NCBI RefSeq assembly: GCF_002288925.2
Contig: NW_022098069.1
Coordinates: 69,792,099 to 69,856,098 of the forward strand
Direction of reading: 5' to 3'
Length of the DNA: 64,000 bases
From: Delphinapterus leucas
Taxonomy: Eukaryota; Chordata; Mammalia; Artiodactyla; Monodontidae
Position 1 is the first letter of the stretch. Every line of letters begins with the position of its first letter. Under the pieces are notes generated by a model. That model was given only the letters and a program-made list of their open reading frames with translations. It was not told where the DNA came from and ran no database searches. Both the position numbers and the translations under genes were made by a program. Positions 12,775-23,999 of the stretch are shown piece after piece.

Positions 12775-12789
12775 AGATGGGAATATTTG

Positions 12790-14015
12790 AATCATATATT
12801 TACAGAAGGGTTTATCTTGTGGGTCTGTTTTCAACGTCTCGTTTTATTGATTCTATGGAACTGAGTGAGTTTTGCCACTTCCCCAGTCCTACTAGCATCA
12901 GTGTGGCCCACCTTGCTCACTGCCCATGGGAGGAAGTGTGAAGACCTTGATCAGCTCCATCCTGCCCTATGGTTTGCTGGAACCGCGATCACTGGCCTCC
13001 CACCTGGAAGGTCTCCAAAATGTGAGCCACAGAAATATCTTTCCTGAATATAAAAACCATAACATAAAGTATTAGAGTGAAAGTTTCCAGCGGCCTGTAA
13101 AATTCTTTGTGGAAAAATATACGTAGAAATTAAAGAGAAAAAACATGATACTATATAGGAAGTTGAAAATATCAGTCTAGTAAACTAATACTACTTTAAA
13201 AGCAAAAAGTCAAAAATAATGAAAAGATTAAGGAATATCTATTCTGTGCTTTATAGAATTATTTGATTGGAGGATCCTATCAATGGCTTGATAATGGTAA
13301 TAGAAATTTCTGCAAATTAAGTGTGTTTGAAATAAATACTGATATTTGTTCAAATTGCTAAGTAATGCTCAACTTTTCATGTTTATTTTGGGCTTTGTCA
13401 GTTGGGGAAAAAAAAGAACAAGTTAAACTTCCAGAAAATTAGGTTTTGTTAAAAGTAGTGTAATTTAATTATCTTATCATCGTGTAGACTGATATTCAGG
13501 AAAATGGTGTGCCATGTAAGATGTTTTCCTGGCTATTCTACAACTCAATTACAGCCACCTTTAAAAGGCTAAGAGAGATTGGTCAGAAGTTATATTTAAT
13601 TTCACTGCAACTTTGACTTGTACTTATTTTCAGACCGATTTGTAGGTAGGAATTGGCTGGATCTATTTCGATGCAAACGATCCTTACTTTTCTTTTTTGA
13701 CCCTATGATCTCTTCTTGCAAATGAATCTCTTCAATGACAGGCTCATTTAGAGCTGGTCTTGAATATTTTCCACATCGCCTTGCTCTTCAATTGGAAATC
13801 TACCTGAATGGCCCTGGGGAATAACAAGCTTCTGACTGTTTTACAAGATCACTCCTTTTCGGAAATATATTCTGGTAACCATAGTTTTGATTTCCTATTA
13901 AGCAGTTGATTTTCCCATTAAGCTATATATCTGTAATGAGTAGATACTATTTTATTTTGTAGAAAATCCCTAAGGCAGGGCTTTAATAAGATAGATGTTC
14001 ATTTCTAAGTTATGG
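12790..14015. other. Unassigned sequence
   Basis: AT-rich and mostly unique-looking. No supported gene, repeat or RNA gene. Confidence 0.5.
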
Positions 14016-14019
14016 AAAT

Positions 14020-14510
14020 GAAATCTGGAGGTAAGCACTGAGGGTGAGCGGGATGGCACTGCATGGTGCTAGAGACCAATATTCCTTTGGTCTTGCCATT
14101 CCATCACCCTCAGCATTCTACTTCATGTTTCTACCTCATGTTTCAAGCAGGCTACTCGTGCTGCTCCCATCTTGTCAGCGTTTCAGCCAGAAAGAAGTAG
14201 GAAAGGCTGAAGAACAGGCAGTCCCCTTCCTGCTAAGGATGTTTTCCAGGAAATTACACACCGTGTTCTCAGGTTTACACTGCATTGGATAAAACTTAAC
14301 CACAGGACCACACCTAGTTGCAATGGAGTCTGGGAAATGTAGTCTTTATTCCAGGTGGCCACATACCCAGCAAAAGCCTGAGGGTTATATAACTAGAAAA
14401 AAGGGGGAGACTAGATCTTGCAGAACAACCAGTAGTCTCTGCCAGTTTTCTTCTTCCTGCTCAGCCTGTCACACAATCCCCTCCATTAAATCTCAGTTTA
14501 CTATCCTCCT
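14020..14510. repeat. Old interspersed repeat, family not named
   Basis: Several phrases here recur in mammalian genomes and read as one ancient element: 'ccttcctgctaaggatgttt', 'accacacctagttgcaatgg' and 'gtctgggaaatgtagtcttt'. I recognise the pattern but cannot assign a family or orientation. The 82-codon open frame at 14044 lies inside it and is probably incidental. Confidence 0.45.
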
Positions 14511-15410
14511 ACTTCACTAAAGCGTTTTTGAATATTAGCCATCCCTGTTCTTTAGCTCTTAGAAAAATGACTTCTATACTGTTGTCTTTATATATTTGTA
14601 TTTCTGTTCATGATGTTTTTCTCATCTATTAAATAGTATTCCTTAAGGACAAAGGTTTCAAGTATCCCCAAACCAGTGCATGATTACACACCCGAAAGGT
14701 ATTCCATAAAATCATGACTGAAAGTCAGAAGTACAGAAATTGGAGTTAAAAATAAATATGAGGTGGTATTATTTTTGCCAGAATAAGGTTCTTTAAGAAA
14801 TATAAAATCTATCATATCTTCCTGGAAAGCTGTTCTGCTCCATTGAACAAGTTTCCTGTGTGATGGACTGTGGAGCTTCAGAGACACTGAGTTTTTCCAC
14901 TCATTAGTGAGATCAGAACAGGTCCTGTGCAGCCTGGAAGGTGAGACCTGAGGGACAATATCCTTGGATATAAACCAGGAGAGTGCTTGGAAATATCTGT
15001 TCACCATAGCAATGCTGGAACATCACTTTTATGATTGGATGAATAGTTCTTCAGTCTCTCAATGTACTGGGGAAAGATGTGAGAGTGAGAAGGAATGTGA
15101 ATGAGTTGGTAATCTGCCTTGTACATTTAATAAACTGATAAATGGAGGAATCAAGCATCTAAAGATAATGGCATAGCTAAATAGAAATCACTCTTCTGGT
15201 CTTGCTGTCCTCTGCAGATAAGCTGTTAATATTTATAAAGAGCTCTAAACTCCTGGAAACCTACACTTTAACATGTTTCTTTGTAATATACTTTTAGGAA
15301 TATTTATTGATTGATATTTCCTAAATCAAGATATGACTGTTTTATGTATGAGTTAAAAGCCCATGTTTGTGGTACACATTTTAATAATGGCCATTAATTA
15401 GTGCTGTAAG
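14511..15410. other. Unassigned sequence
   Basis: No supported gene or repeat. The 107-codon minus-strand open frame at 14684-15007 has no recognisable content. Confidence 0.5.
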
Positions 15411-15414
15411 ACAA

Positions 15415-15580
15415 AATACAGGATGCCCAGTTAAATTTGGAATCAGATAAACAATGAATTTTTTAGTATATGTTTATCCTGTGTAATATTTGGGACTCAT
15501 TTATACGAAGAATGTATTGTTTTTCTGAAATTCAAATTTAACTGGGCTTCTTGTATTTTTATTTGCTAAATCTGGCAACT
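15415..15580. repeat. Palindromic interspersed repeat
   Basis: The left arm 'aatacaggatgcccagttaa' at 15415 pairs with the reverse complement of 'ttaactgggcttcttgtatt' near 15538-15557, with imperfect pairing continuing inward across the centre near 15485. The right side continues into 'gctaaatctggcaact'. The long inverted-repeat layout resembles an old non-autonomous DNA transposon (MITE). I cannot name the family. Confidence 0.6.
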
Positions 15581-15584
15581 CCCC

Positions 15585-15805
15585 CCTTAATGACTCAAGT
15601 CTCCCTCTGTCCATGCCACTGTGTCATACGGCACCGCTGCTCCTCTCTCAAAAGGTAGATCCTATTTCTCCACTCTGTTGAACTGGGGGTGGCTTGGTGA
15701 CTTGCTTTGATCAATAAAATGTGGAAGAAGAGACATCGTGCAAGTTGTGGCACCCAGGTCTGGGCTTCTTCCACGGGACTAAGTAATTGTCCAAGAACCA
15801 TTTAT
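15585..15805 (+). mobile_element. MLT1-type LTR fragment
   Basis: The phrases 'gggggtggcttggtgacttg' and 'gatcaataaaatgtggaaga' match the internal part of ERVL-MaLR (MLT1-like) LTRs in sense orientation. Both LTR ends are missing. This is an old solo-LTR remnant. Confidence 0.6.
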
Positions 15806-16439
15806 TGAATGCACAACCTTTTCTCATACATTTTCAATTAACAAATTTTTATAAATGCCTGGGTCTGTTTCTGCATTTTAAGTTCCATCATTTCAGCAAT
15901 ATTATATTGTCTTAAATGATATAGCTTTTTCATAAGATGCAACATCTAATAGAGCCAATACCTCCTTGAGTCCCAGACAAGGGGGGCTGTGCCCCAAGTC
16001 CCGTGCTTTAGAAGACTCACTTATCCCAAATACTCAAACAGAAAGGTATTTTGTTTTGTTTTCATCTTGATGTTCATAAAATATTTTTTTGAAGGTTGAT
16101 TAATCATTGAGCAGGAGATAATTATGGGAGGGATTCATGAGCCAAAACAAGCCCCCAAGGAAGATAGGGGTTCAAAAGCCACATATATATTTGTGGGAAG
16201 GAGAAACTCTGCTTTGTCCTGAAAACCACAGAACGAGTGTCTCTTTTTGTTTAAAGTTGACTGCTCCAAATCACTCAAAATAGTATTCAACCAGACTGGA
16301 TTCCCCAATGAACTGTACTTATTCCTTCACTTTTCTTGGGAAGTAGTTTTGAGAAGCATTAGACCCGCCTGGATAGGCTGAAGTGGGACTTGAGAAAGGA
16401 ATCTGTCCACCTTGTGATACAAAGTAAAAACTCTATGAT
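15806..16439. other. Unassigned sequence
   Basis: No supported gene or repeat. Confidence 0.5.
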
Positions 16440-17005
16440 CAGTTCTCCAAAGTTTGACGTCTAGAGTCTTATTCTAAGAGGTACCCTAGATTTGTTTCAA
16501 TCATGTACGGTAAGACACACAGACGTGGAAACGACTGTCATGAAGGAAGAAGTTTATACTCACAGATCCCCAGAAACAGGAGGCATGCAGGGCCACATGG
16601 GGAAGCAGCAGTGCTGGTCAGGAGACAGAGGAATAAGGGAAAATGTGGGCAAAAGGCTTCACTGTGGTTTTCGTGAGAAGTAATGGGCAAGGCAAGGTAA
16701 TTGGGCTAAACAGCTTTAGGATTGGCTGGAGTGAATCATTTCAACAGGCTCTGGGGTGTAGGGATAGCCCCTAGTTGCCTGGTGCCTGGACCTGAGGTGA
16801 TACTAGGGCAGATGGATAGTGGCTCAACCTGTGAGAGTTTGTTAAAGGAGGTAGTAGGAGAGTACACCCTCTGGATTGGTCGATTTGCACATGAAAGCCA
16901 CATCTCAGGGGAGTCGTTGGCTAACTCTAGGCATTGGCTAATCCTGGGAGGGACAGTCTTTGCAGTATCTGCAAGGGCCCAAATTTCAAAGCGTCATAAA
17001 TTTTA
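16440..17005. repeat. Possible LTR-like block
   Basis: A block of about 560 bp, richer in G and C than its surroundings and low in stops on the plus strand (63- and 94-codon frames). Phrases such as 'gacgtggaaacgactgtcat' and 'aattgggctaaacagcttta' look like an old LTR or similar repeat. I could not fix its ends, TSD or family. Confidence 0.35.
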
Positions 17006-17585
17006 GAAAATAACAAACACGATTAATACAAGTAGGTATGCTATTTTTTTCTCTCAACAAAATCTTACGCTTAAAGCCATATCTTTCACAATTTTTGCAC
17101 CTTACATGAGCTTCAGAAGATTATTTGGGGAGTTTAAAACTGAACAAAAATAATTGATCCTGTCTTGGCTGAGGTTATCCCTTTCCATGATGCATGTCTC
17201 AACCTGAGTGGGTAGAGAGTTTTAAGAATGATTATGAATGAAAAATTCAATGGATAATTTAAAAAATATTATTCCAAAATAAAGTAACTTTAAACCATGA
17301 TTCAAATAAAAGCTAATGAAAAGTTATTCATTGCATGTTACGGCTTGCTTTATTGCTACTAAAATGTAAGTTACATGCACAAAGATAGAACCCAGGCAAA
17401 AAATTCACCTGCAAATTGAATATGATGCTGACTGCAAGTTTAATATGGTACAGATAATTTTGTGTTTGGTATGCTTATAATTCTACATGACTCTAGGGCC
17501 CATATCATTGGAAAATATTCTTATAGGTAATGTTATTCAACGGAAAAAAAATTAAGGGTCATGATCATATTCAATTTTTAGGACT
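17006..17585. other. Unassigned AT-rich sequence
   Basis: No supported gene or repeat. Confidence 0.5.
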
Positions 17586-17589
17586 GCTT

Positions 17590-17830
17590 TGAGGAGTAGA
17601 AACTGGAATCATCTGAAGGCTTATTCATTCAAGTATCTGGTCCTTGGCAAGGAGGACTGGAAAACCAAGACTGCCAGCCAGAGTACCTATACTTGGCCTC
17701 TCCATGTGGCTTGCCTTCATAATAGCATGGTAGCCTCAGGGTACATGCTGGCTCAGGACTCCAAGTGCGTCAGTTCTAATGAGGTAGAAACCATGGCATG
17801 TTGTCTAACTCTTTCATTCACAGATAAAAA
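17590..17830 (-). mobile_element. MLT1-type LTR internal fragment
   Basis: 'ctggaatcatctgaaggctt', 'ggcctctccatgtggcttg' and 'atagcatggtagcctcaggg' match the middle of an MLT1-like LTR in antisense. The outer parts expected for this LTR are not adjacent, but similar outer parts occur at 18650-19190. Confidence 0.55.
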
Positions 17831-18645
17831 AACAGATCTAGGGACCTTAAGCGAATCCACTTCTGGTAAAGAAACAAAATGGTGTTTTTATATTCATAGG
17901 TGGATGGATAAATATATCAAGTAATCAGACTAGGCAAAACTGCAGACTCCAAGGCTGAAGAGAAGGACACAGAAATCAATGGTCATGTTCAGGCAAGGTT
18001 CCAATTAGGAAGCCAGGTTGGAGCAGTTCTGAACAGAGTCAGCCACTGGAGAGGGGGTCTGACAAAGAAGGGGAGGCTTAGTGTTCAGGTTTGCTTCTGT
18101 TCTGTTATTCCTGTATGAGCACTGTCACCTATGGCCTACAAAACCTAAAATAATCTAGATTTTTATGGAAAAATGAGTTATGTAAGGCAAGGAAGCGCTA
18201 CCCATCCAGAAAGGGAATGTTTAGCTAGATAGACTAGAACCAATACTCTCTAAGCTAAGCAAGCCCGTTTTATTTCAGGCAAACATTAGCCCTGAGATTT
18301 TCTGGGGTGAAAAGTATGGTCTCAAGTACTGCACAGAGAATATATCTGAAAAGTACTTAGAATCAGAAAAATGCATAGCTATCGCTACGTCATACCTGTC
18401 CACAGGCAGAAGCACCTAACTTTGGAACTGTTTTTCTGGGTTAGACTCCATCTCTTGTGCAGGAGGGAGCTCAAGTTAGAGGGTGTTGCAAAGATGAAAA
18501 CAGAAGCCTCAACCAAAGAGCAAGTACTACTTTTACTTCTTATGACCCAGGTGAGTTAAGCAAAGAAAAAAATGATACTACAAGGGTAACTTAAATCATA
18601 AGAGATTTGTATGTCATGCTAAACAGTAAAATTTGTCTGTTTGAC
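17831..18645. other. Unassigned sequence
   Basis: No supported gene or repeat. A 62-codon frame at 18371 is unremarkable. Confidence 0.5.
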
Positions 18646-18649
18646 AAAC

Positions 18650-19190
18650 CACCCCTAATTTAGCGATGTAAGATGACAGCCATTTTATTATTCTCATGAA
18701 TTCTGTGGGTCAGGAATTTGGAAAAGTGATGGCATGGAAGGGTTGACTCTGCTCCGTAATGTCTGGGGCTTCAGCTGGGAAGATTCAAAAGCAAGGGCTT
18801 CCTTTAAATGATGAAATCTGGCAAGTGATGATGGAGAAAGTGGGAAAAGTTTTATCTCTTTAGTTAAGTAGGTATGATAGAAGAAAAAGAAAAATGTAAG
18901 AACGTGATTTGAAATGATTTTCACCTCTTATTTTAATCACTTTCTTTCTGTGGCACTGTTGCAATATGAATGTATGTAGAAACAGGACCACCTTTTCTGA
19001 CCTAGCCTCTCAAGTCACACAGGTTATCTTGTGTCTCATTCTGTGGGTTCCAAGTGAGTGTGAAGCCCACCCATATTCAAGGAGGTGGTTCATAGACGCC
19101 CTCCTTTTGATCAGTGTAAAAGTTATGTGAAGATAAGAATGTGAGATAGGATAGATTTTTGGAAAATCCGGTCTGCCACACTCTATGATT
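18650..19190 (-). mobile_element. MLT1-type LTR with its middle missing
   Basis: The left part ('acagccattttattattctc', 'tctgtgggtcaggaattt', 'gtctggggcttcagctggga') and the right part ('gacctagcctctcaagtcac', 'aagcccacccatattcaagg', 'ggaaaatccggtctgccaca') match an antisense MLT1-like LTR. The central several hundred bases are replaced by unrelated AT-rich sequence. Confidence 0.6.
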
Positions 19191-19376
19191 TCTAGCTCTC
19201 TATGAGATTCAGCTACTCAGGTTCCATAATTCAGTATGACTCAGGAATATTAAAAATAGAATCTTAGCATTTACCTTCCTCATCCTACTTTCATTTTCAT
19301 CCCTGTGGTCCTTCACTTTAGCCATTTTCTATGGTTGTAAGGCTAACAACCAAGTGGAATGTCAACCTTCATACTT

Positions 19377-19510
19377 ATATAGCTTTGTGTGTGTGTGTGT
19401 ATTTCCATATAGCTTTGTGTGTGTGTGTGCGTGTGCGTGTGTGTGTATTTCCATATAGCTTTGTGTGTGTGCGTGTGTGTATGTGTGTGTGTGTGTGTGT
19501 ATTTCCAGAA
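19377..19510 (+). repeat. (TG)n array with a higher-order unit
   Basis: Three successive copies of 'atttccatatagctttgtg' (the first and last partial), each followed by a TG/CG-interrupted dinucleotide run. A microsatellite is therefore nested in a minisatellite of about 45-60 bp period. The 138-codon open frame across it (19331-19747) reads through the repeat as Val/Cys-rich sequence and is not credible. Confidence 0.9.
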
Positions 19511-19810
19511 CTGAAGAAGAAAATGTACTGTTATAACTTTAAAGACTTTCTGCTGGATGCCCAGATGCTTGGGACAGTAAAGCTGAATACAGAAAGGGTA
19601 TTGCTAATCAAATCAGCATGTTACATTTACTTCGACAGAGAGTTTGATGATCAAGAAATATTTTCCCCTTTAACTGAAAGTAATAATCTTGGCTTAGATT
19701 TCAATGAAAACAGGAGTCATAATAATCCACTTAAAGAAATTATGTAATTTTATGATTATGTTTCAGAATATGAAAAATGATTTCAGGAATGTAAAGTGAT
19801 TTATTCAACT
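19511..19810. other. Unassigned sequence
   Basis: About 80 codons stay open on the plus strand here (the end of the frame that crosses the TG array). I do not recognise the peptide, and no splice or start context supports it. Confidence 0.4.
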
Positions 19811-19814
19811 GATG

Positions 19815-20420
19815 TTTGTTGCAAACCACCTTTCCTTCAGATGGTATGTTGGGTATTGGGTCTACGATGGTCAATCAAACCTAAAATTGTGCCCTTTTTA
19901 AGGGAGCTTCTAGTCTACCTGGGTAGGAGATGTGGGAGTGGGTAATCAGAATCATCATATAAGTAAACACATATGTGAACATACAATTACAAGTTGTGAT
20001 AAGTAAGGGGAAACAGAAAGACTGGGGACCCCATAAGAGAGACTTAAAAGAAAAGTTCATTTAAATTAGGTGAATCAGGGAAGAAATATTTGAGAAACTG
20101 ACATTTACTGATATCTGATGATGGTAAATCATTGCTAGTGTGGCAAATTGAGGAGGAAAAGTTTTTTGATAGAGAAAAGAACTTTTTCAGAGGCTCTGAG
20201 TCAGATCAAACTTTGTTAAGTTTTATTTTCCTTTCCTTTCCTTTATTGCTTTATTTTACTTTATTTTATTTCAGGAACTGTAAAACGAGAAAACACTGAT
20301 GAGTTTTAAGCAGAGAAGTGAGATCCTCACATTTGCCTTTAAAAAAGTTCTCTGGCTGCTGCTGTATAGAAAATAGATCAGAGCAGTGCAAGAATGTAAT
20401 TGGTTTTTGCTAATACGCTT
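19815..20420 (-). mobile_element. L2 LINE fragment
   Basis: In reverse orientation it resembles the L2 3' region: 'gggagcttctagtctacctg', 'caattacaagttgtgataag' and, further on, 'gagttttaagcagagaagtg' with 'ttctctggctgctgctgtat'. A similar order is seen in the L2 at 5585-7020. A TTTTA/CTTTC simple-repeat stretch at 20221-20272 interrupts it. Confidence 0.6.
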
Positions 20421-20695
20421 CCGAGAATTAAAAACAAAAAACTGGGGAAATAATTTATCACGAAGGAGAAAAAAGAAGAAGAAAAAAAAGACCTTCTCAA
20501 ATTTCCTCATTGCTTAGAAATCACTCAACCCATAATCTCATCTGAGAAGTATGAGGATAGTAGGAGTCTGTACACAATACCATGACAAGGAAATTCCCCA
20601 TGCTACTTCTTCTTGCATACTTCCTGAGATTTTTACCTCCTGCCTTTACACTTACTGTTAATTAGAACTCCGGAGAAAGCCCTCCTCTCTTTAAT
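20421..20695. other. Unassigned sequence
   Basis: No supported gene or repeat. A/G-rich at 20461-20492. Confidence 0.4.
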
Positions 20696-20699
20696 TGTC

Positions 20700-20965
20700 G
20701 AAATCTTAACCATCCTTCAAGTTGCAGATTAAATGCTTCCTCCTCCAGGAAAGGCTGATGCCCCTAACCAGGTATTTCCTCTTTCCTAACTCCAGCTCTG
20801 TTGGGCTTACTTTTAAATGTTTCCTCTGTCATTTTTCTATTGAGTACAGACCTAAATGTACTTGTGTAGTACACTATTCTGGGTTCCATTCCCTGTTGGA
20901 GACCCCAGAGCCTACACAGTGTCAGAAGGAGAGGTGATATTCAATAAACTTTGGACGAGTGAATT
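20700..20965 (+). mobile_element. L2 LINE 3' fragment
   Basis: 'catccttcaagttgcagatt', 'aaatgcttcctcctccagga' and a closing 'attcaataaactttggacga' follow the order of the L2 3' UTR in sense. It is old and diverged. Confidence 0.65.
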
Positions 20966-21762
20966 AATATACAGCTGATATTTACATTCTGAAACTTAGT
21001 AATAAAGGAACATGATTTTCTATTTTCTTAAAGACCAAATTATTATAATTACTTTTTTCATAAGCCATCTCCTACAATCAACTTCCTAGTATGTATCTTC
21101 AACAGTTTCTCTATAAATTTTATTAAATTAAATATGAAATTTTAAATTTATTTTAAGAGTAATTAACTAGGATTTACTCAATAACATGCACTCTTTTCTA
21201 AAGGAAAATTTGTATTGATAAAACTGCATTAAAATGATACCAGCTCACAAAGCAAATTAAAACTAATCTTAAATAATATTTTCTATTCTTAGTTACCAGC
21301 TAGCCAAGTAAATTGGTTAAACTGGTGCCCTTTTATGAGTTTAAGTTATCATTCTATCAATCTCTTAATGCCTTTAAGTCTGTTTTTATTATTTAAATTT
21401 TCAGTTCAACTGAATTATTAAGGGGATTACTTGCAAGTCTAGAGTTATGAAGTATTGTGTAATATGAGTTGGTGTTTAGAATTAAATCAATATACATTTA
21501 AGAGATTAAAAAATAAATGACAAACCAAGTAGTACCTTTACAATAGAAACAATACAAAATATATTGTATTTAAACTAAAATAATATGTTTAATCCAGGAA
21601 GATGTAAAATTCATGTGCTTGTAAGCACTTTATATGGTCCATGAGGAGCTACGACTAAGTGACCCATCCATAGGGAATCTTATAAATGTTTGTTCAGGGC
21701 TTGTTCAGTATAAGCTAAGCACCACAAAGCCTCTCATAGATACTGCCTTGAAGTCTACTGTT
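20966..21762. other. Unassigned AT-rich sequence
   Basis: Very AT-rich, with no supported gene or repeat. Confidence 0.5.
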
Positions 21763-21861
21763 AAAAGTGTTATGAGTCGTGAGCCATGGCCGCTGAGCCT
21801 GCGCGTCCGGAGCCTGTGCTCCGCAACGGGAGAGGCCACAACGGTGAGAGGCCAGCGTACC

Positions 21862-21894
<33 letters not shown>

Positions 21895-21903
21895 GTTATG
21901 AGT
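21763..21903 (+). mobile_element. 5'-truncated CHR SINE with TSDs
   Basis: Only the 3' half of the SINE is present. It starts at 'cgtgagccatggccgctgag' (21778), ends in 'ggccagcgtaccgc', and carries an A tail of about 29. It is flanked by the perfect 15-bp TSD 'aaaagtgttatgagt' at 21763-21777 and 21889-21903. The tRNA-like head with its A and B boxes is absent. Confidence 0.95.
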
Positions 21904-22913
21904 GTAACTTATACGTCCAGTACTCACATTTTCTACTAAATTTATTAACTTTAAAAGAGATAGTGCTCACGTTTGTTCAGTAATGTAAGCAAATGAATAA
22001 CGAGCTTATTCGGATTTAGAATTGCTTCCTTTTGCATAAGGGCTATTTGTAATAAATAGGCATCCAGATCATGATTTCTAGTTACAGCCATTTCCACAGT
22101 TCAACTTGGTGATTTTATAATGGCGAAAACATAGCAGTACTCAATATGGTATAAAAAGAAACAGCTATTTAGTGGAATAAAGGTTGAAAAAAGCAATGTA
22201 ATAAGTCACAGTGATTCAAATCTCTTCCTGGTTCCCTCACTCCCAATTACGTAACCTTGAACATTTTTTTTATATATATAATAACAAAGAACACAACATA
22301 AGAAAATCTGTTTTCTTCTTTTGTCAGTAATCACGTTGATGGGTCAATTAACCTTTTGTTCCCTCCTCTCTTTCCACAGATTGCTTCCAAGTGTAAGAAA
22401 TGACAGAATAAACATTCCACTGGGTCACTAGCAATGCCTTAAGACTTATGTCAGTGAACTTATTGGGTGATTTGCCTTAAAATTATGGTTATTATTCAGT
22501 TTTATTTTTATCTAGGCTAATTGCAGATTAGCATATATGGAGGAAGGATTAAGTATTTTACCTGCTTTCATCAGAAGTATGTAAAGAGAACTCCTGGATA
22601 ATATCAGGTAGCCAGAGTGAGGTCCAGGCATGAGTATTTTATTACTTACTAACACAAGTGAGCATTCAGCTGTTGGGTCAACTCAGATACCTGAAAAACA
22701 GCTAGTCTGGCACATTTACAACCTTGTGAACAAATTTGTGCAATTTTACATCCCTCTGCTGATTTACCTGGAAAGACCATTATACAAGATAATGAATTTA
22801 ACAGATAAAAATCAGTAAATGCTTTTACATACTGTCACTTTACATTGTAAGGAAAGACTTGTCATTTTCTTACTTAGGCATGTCCAGCCTCATGTGATCT
22901 ACATATTAGAGAT
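21904..22913. other. Unassigned AT-rich sequence
   Basis: No supported gene or repeat. Confidence 0.5.
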
Positions 22914-23153
22914 GTGACCTTTCTTTTGTTTTGTTTTGTTTTGTTTGCGGTACGCGGGCCTCTCACTGTTGTGGCCTCTCCCGTTGTGGAGCATAGGCTC
23001 CGGACGCGCAGGCTCAGGGGCCATGGCTCACGGGCCTAGCCGCTCCGCAGCATGTGGGATCTTCCCGGGCCGGGGCACGAACCCGTGTCCCCTGCATAGG
23101 CAGGCGGACTCTCAACCACTGTGCCACCAGGGAAGCCCGTGACCTTTCTTTTG
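22914..23153 (-). mobile_element. CHR SINE, full length, with TSDs
   Basis: Complete tail, body and tRNA-like head in reverse. The tail is TTTTG-repeated rather than pure T. The TSD 'gtgacctttcttttg' (15 bp, perfect) is at 22914-22928 and 23139-23153. A useful reference copy for the other SINEs in this window. Confidence 0.97.
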
Positions 23154-23995
23154 GATTGAAAATTTCCCTTGGTTAGTTTTCCTTTGAATATTGTATGTAT
23201 TTAACCAGAGTATTTCTCTCCTGAGTCAAGTATAGGTATTGGCCAGATATCTTTGAATAGTCAGGCTAAAATGGCAATGCAAATACAGAAATTATTTCGT
23301 TTTTCCTGTATTTGCACTTTAAAGGATAGATGAAGCTCTAATCAGAACATTCCCTGACGTAGGATTGGGGTAAGAGTGGAGGTTGGATTTGGAGTGAATA
23401 AGGAAAGTAGCAAATAGAGGATCTTTTCTTCTTTCAATATCTTGTACTTCTTCTAGAATGAAGACCCGGCTTATTCAGTTAGACATTCTAAGATTCACCA
23501 GTAAATCTAAAGTAGCTAAACAAACACACTTATTGAGAAGGAGATCATTGAAACAAAGTGAAGAAAAGACTGACTAGGAAGTAAACTAAGAGGAATCAAA
23601 TAATAAAATTTCCAGAAGAAAATAACACAACATACATCCATAGCAATTGAAAATTCTTGTGTACAGATGACAACTAAGAGTAGGAATGTGGAAGAAAGTT
23701 GAAACAGACACTGGAAAACCCTGTAGGAAAGAAAAGGGGGAAGACCAAAGAAGGAATCAGACAAAAAAGTTGAAATTTTAAGATAGGCTCAAGTTACTTT
23801 GTTAAAGAGTGGCATTGTAACATCTGTTATTGGGACTGTTAGCCCTTTGATTTTTTAGCTACCTTTTTGATATATGAAAAATAAAATGAGATTTAAAAAT
23901 CATTTTGATATCTCTTATATTTAAAAAAGTCTTGAATGTCATTCTTAATTTTTGTACTTTTTAAACTATTACAGAATAAACATTAAGAGAGAGAG
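23154..23995. other. Unassigned sequence
   Basis: No supported gene or repeat. Confidence 0.5.
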
Positions 23996-23999
23996 GTCA

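Larger units (their letters stand above)
7170..12789 (+). mobile_element. Nearly full-length L1 retrotransposon with TSDs
   Basis: The element runs from about 7185 to 12774 (roughly 5.6 kb) and is bounded by a 15-bp TSD with one mismatch (ag[t/a]tgggaatatttg at 7170-7184 and 12775-12789). In order it has the end of a 5' UTR, ORF1, ORF2, a 3' UTR with a G-rich tract, and a short A-rich tail. It is truncated within the 5' UTR, so it probably lacks its own promoter. Both ORFs are broken by stops and frameshifts, so it cannot move by itself. The 3' end matches the minus-strand fragments at 1509 and 32897, placing it in an artiodactyl/cetacean L1 lineage. Divergence looks moderate rather than ancient. 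Confidence 0.97.

Noticed and set aside
19331..19747. 138-codon open frame on the plus strand
   Set aside because: It reads through the TG array as Val/Cys repeats. The rest is unrecognised, with no splice or start context.
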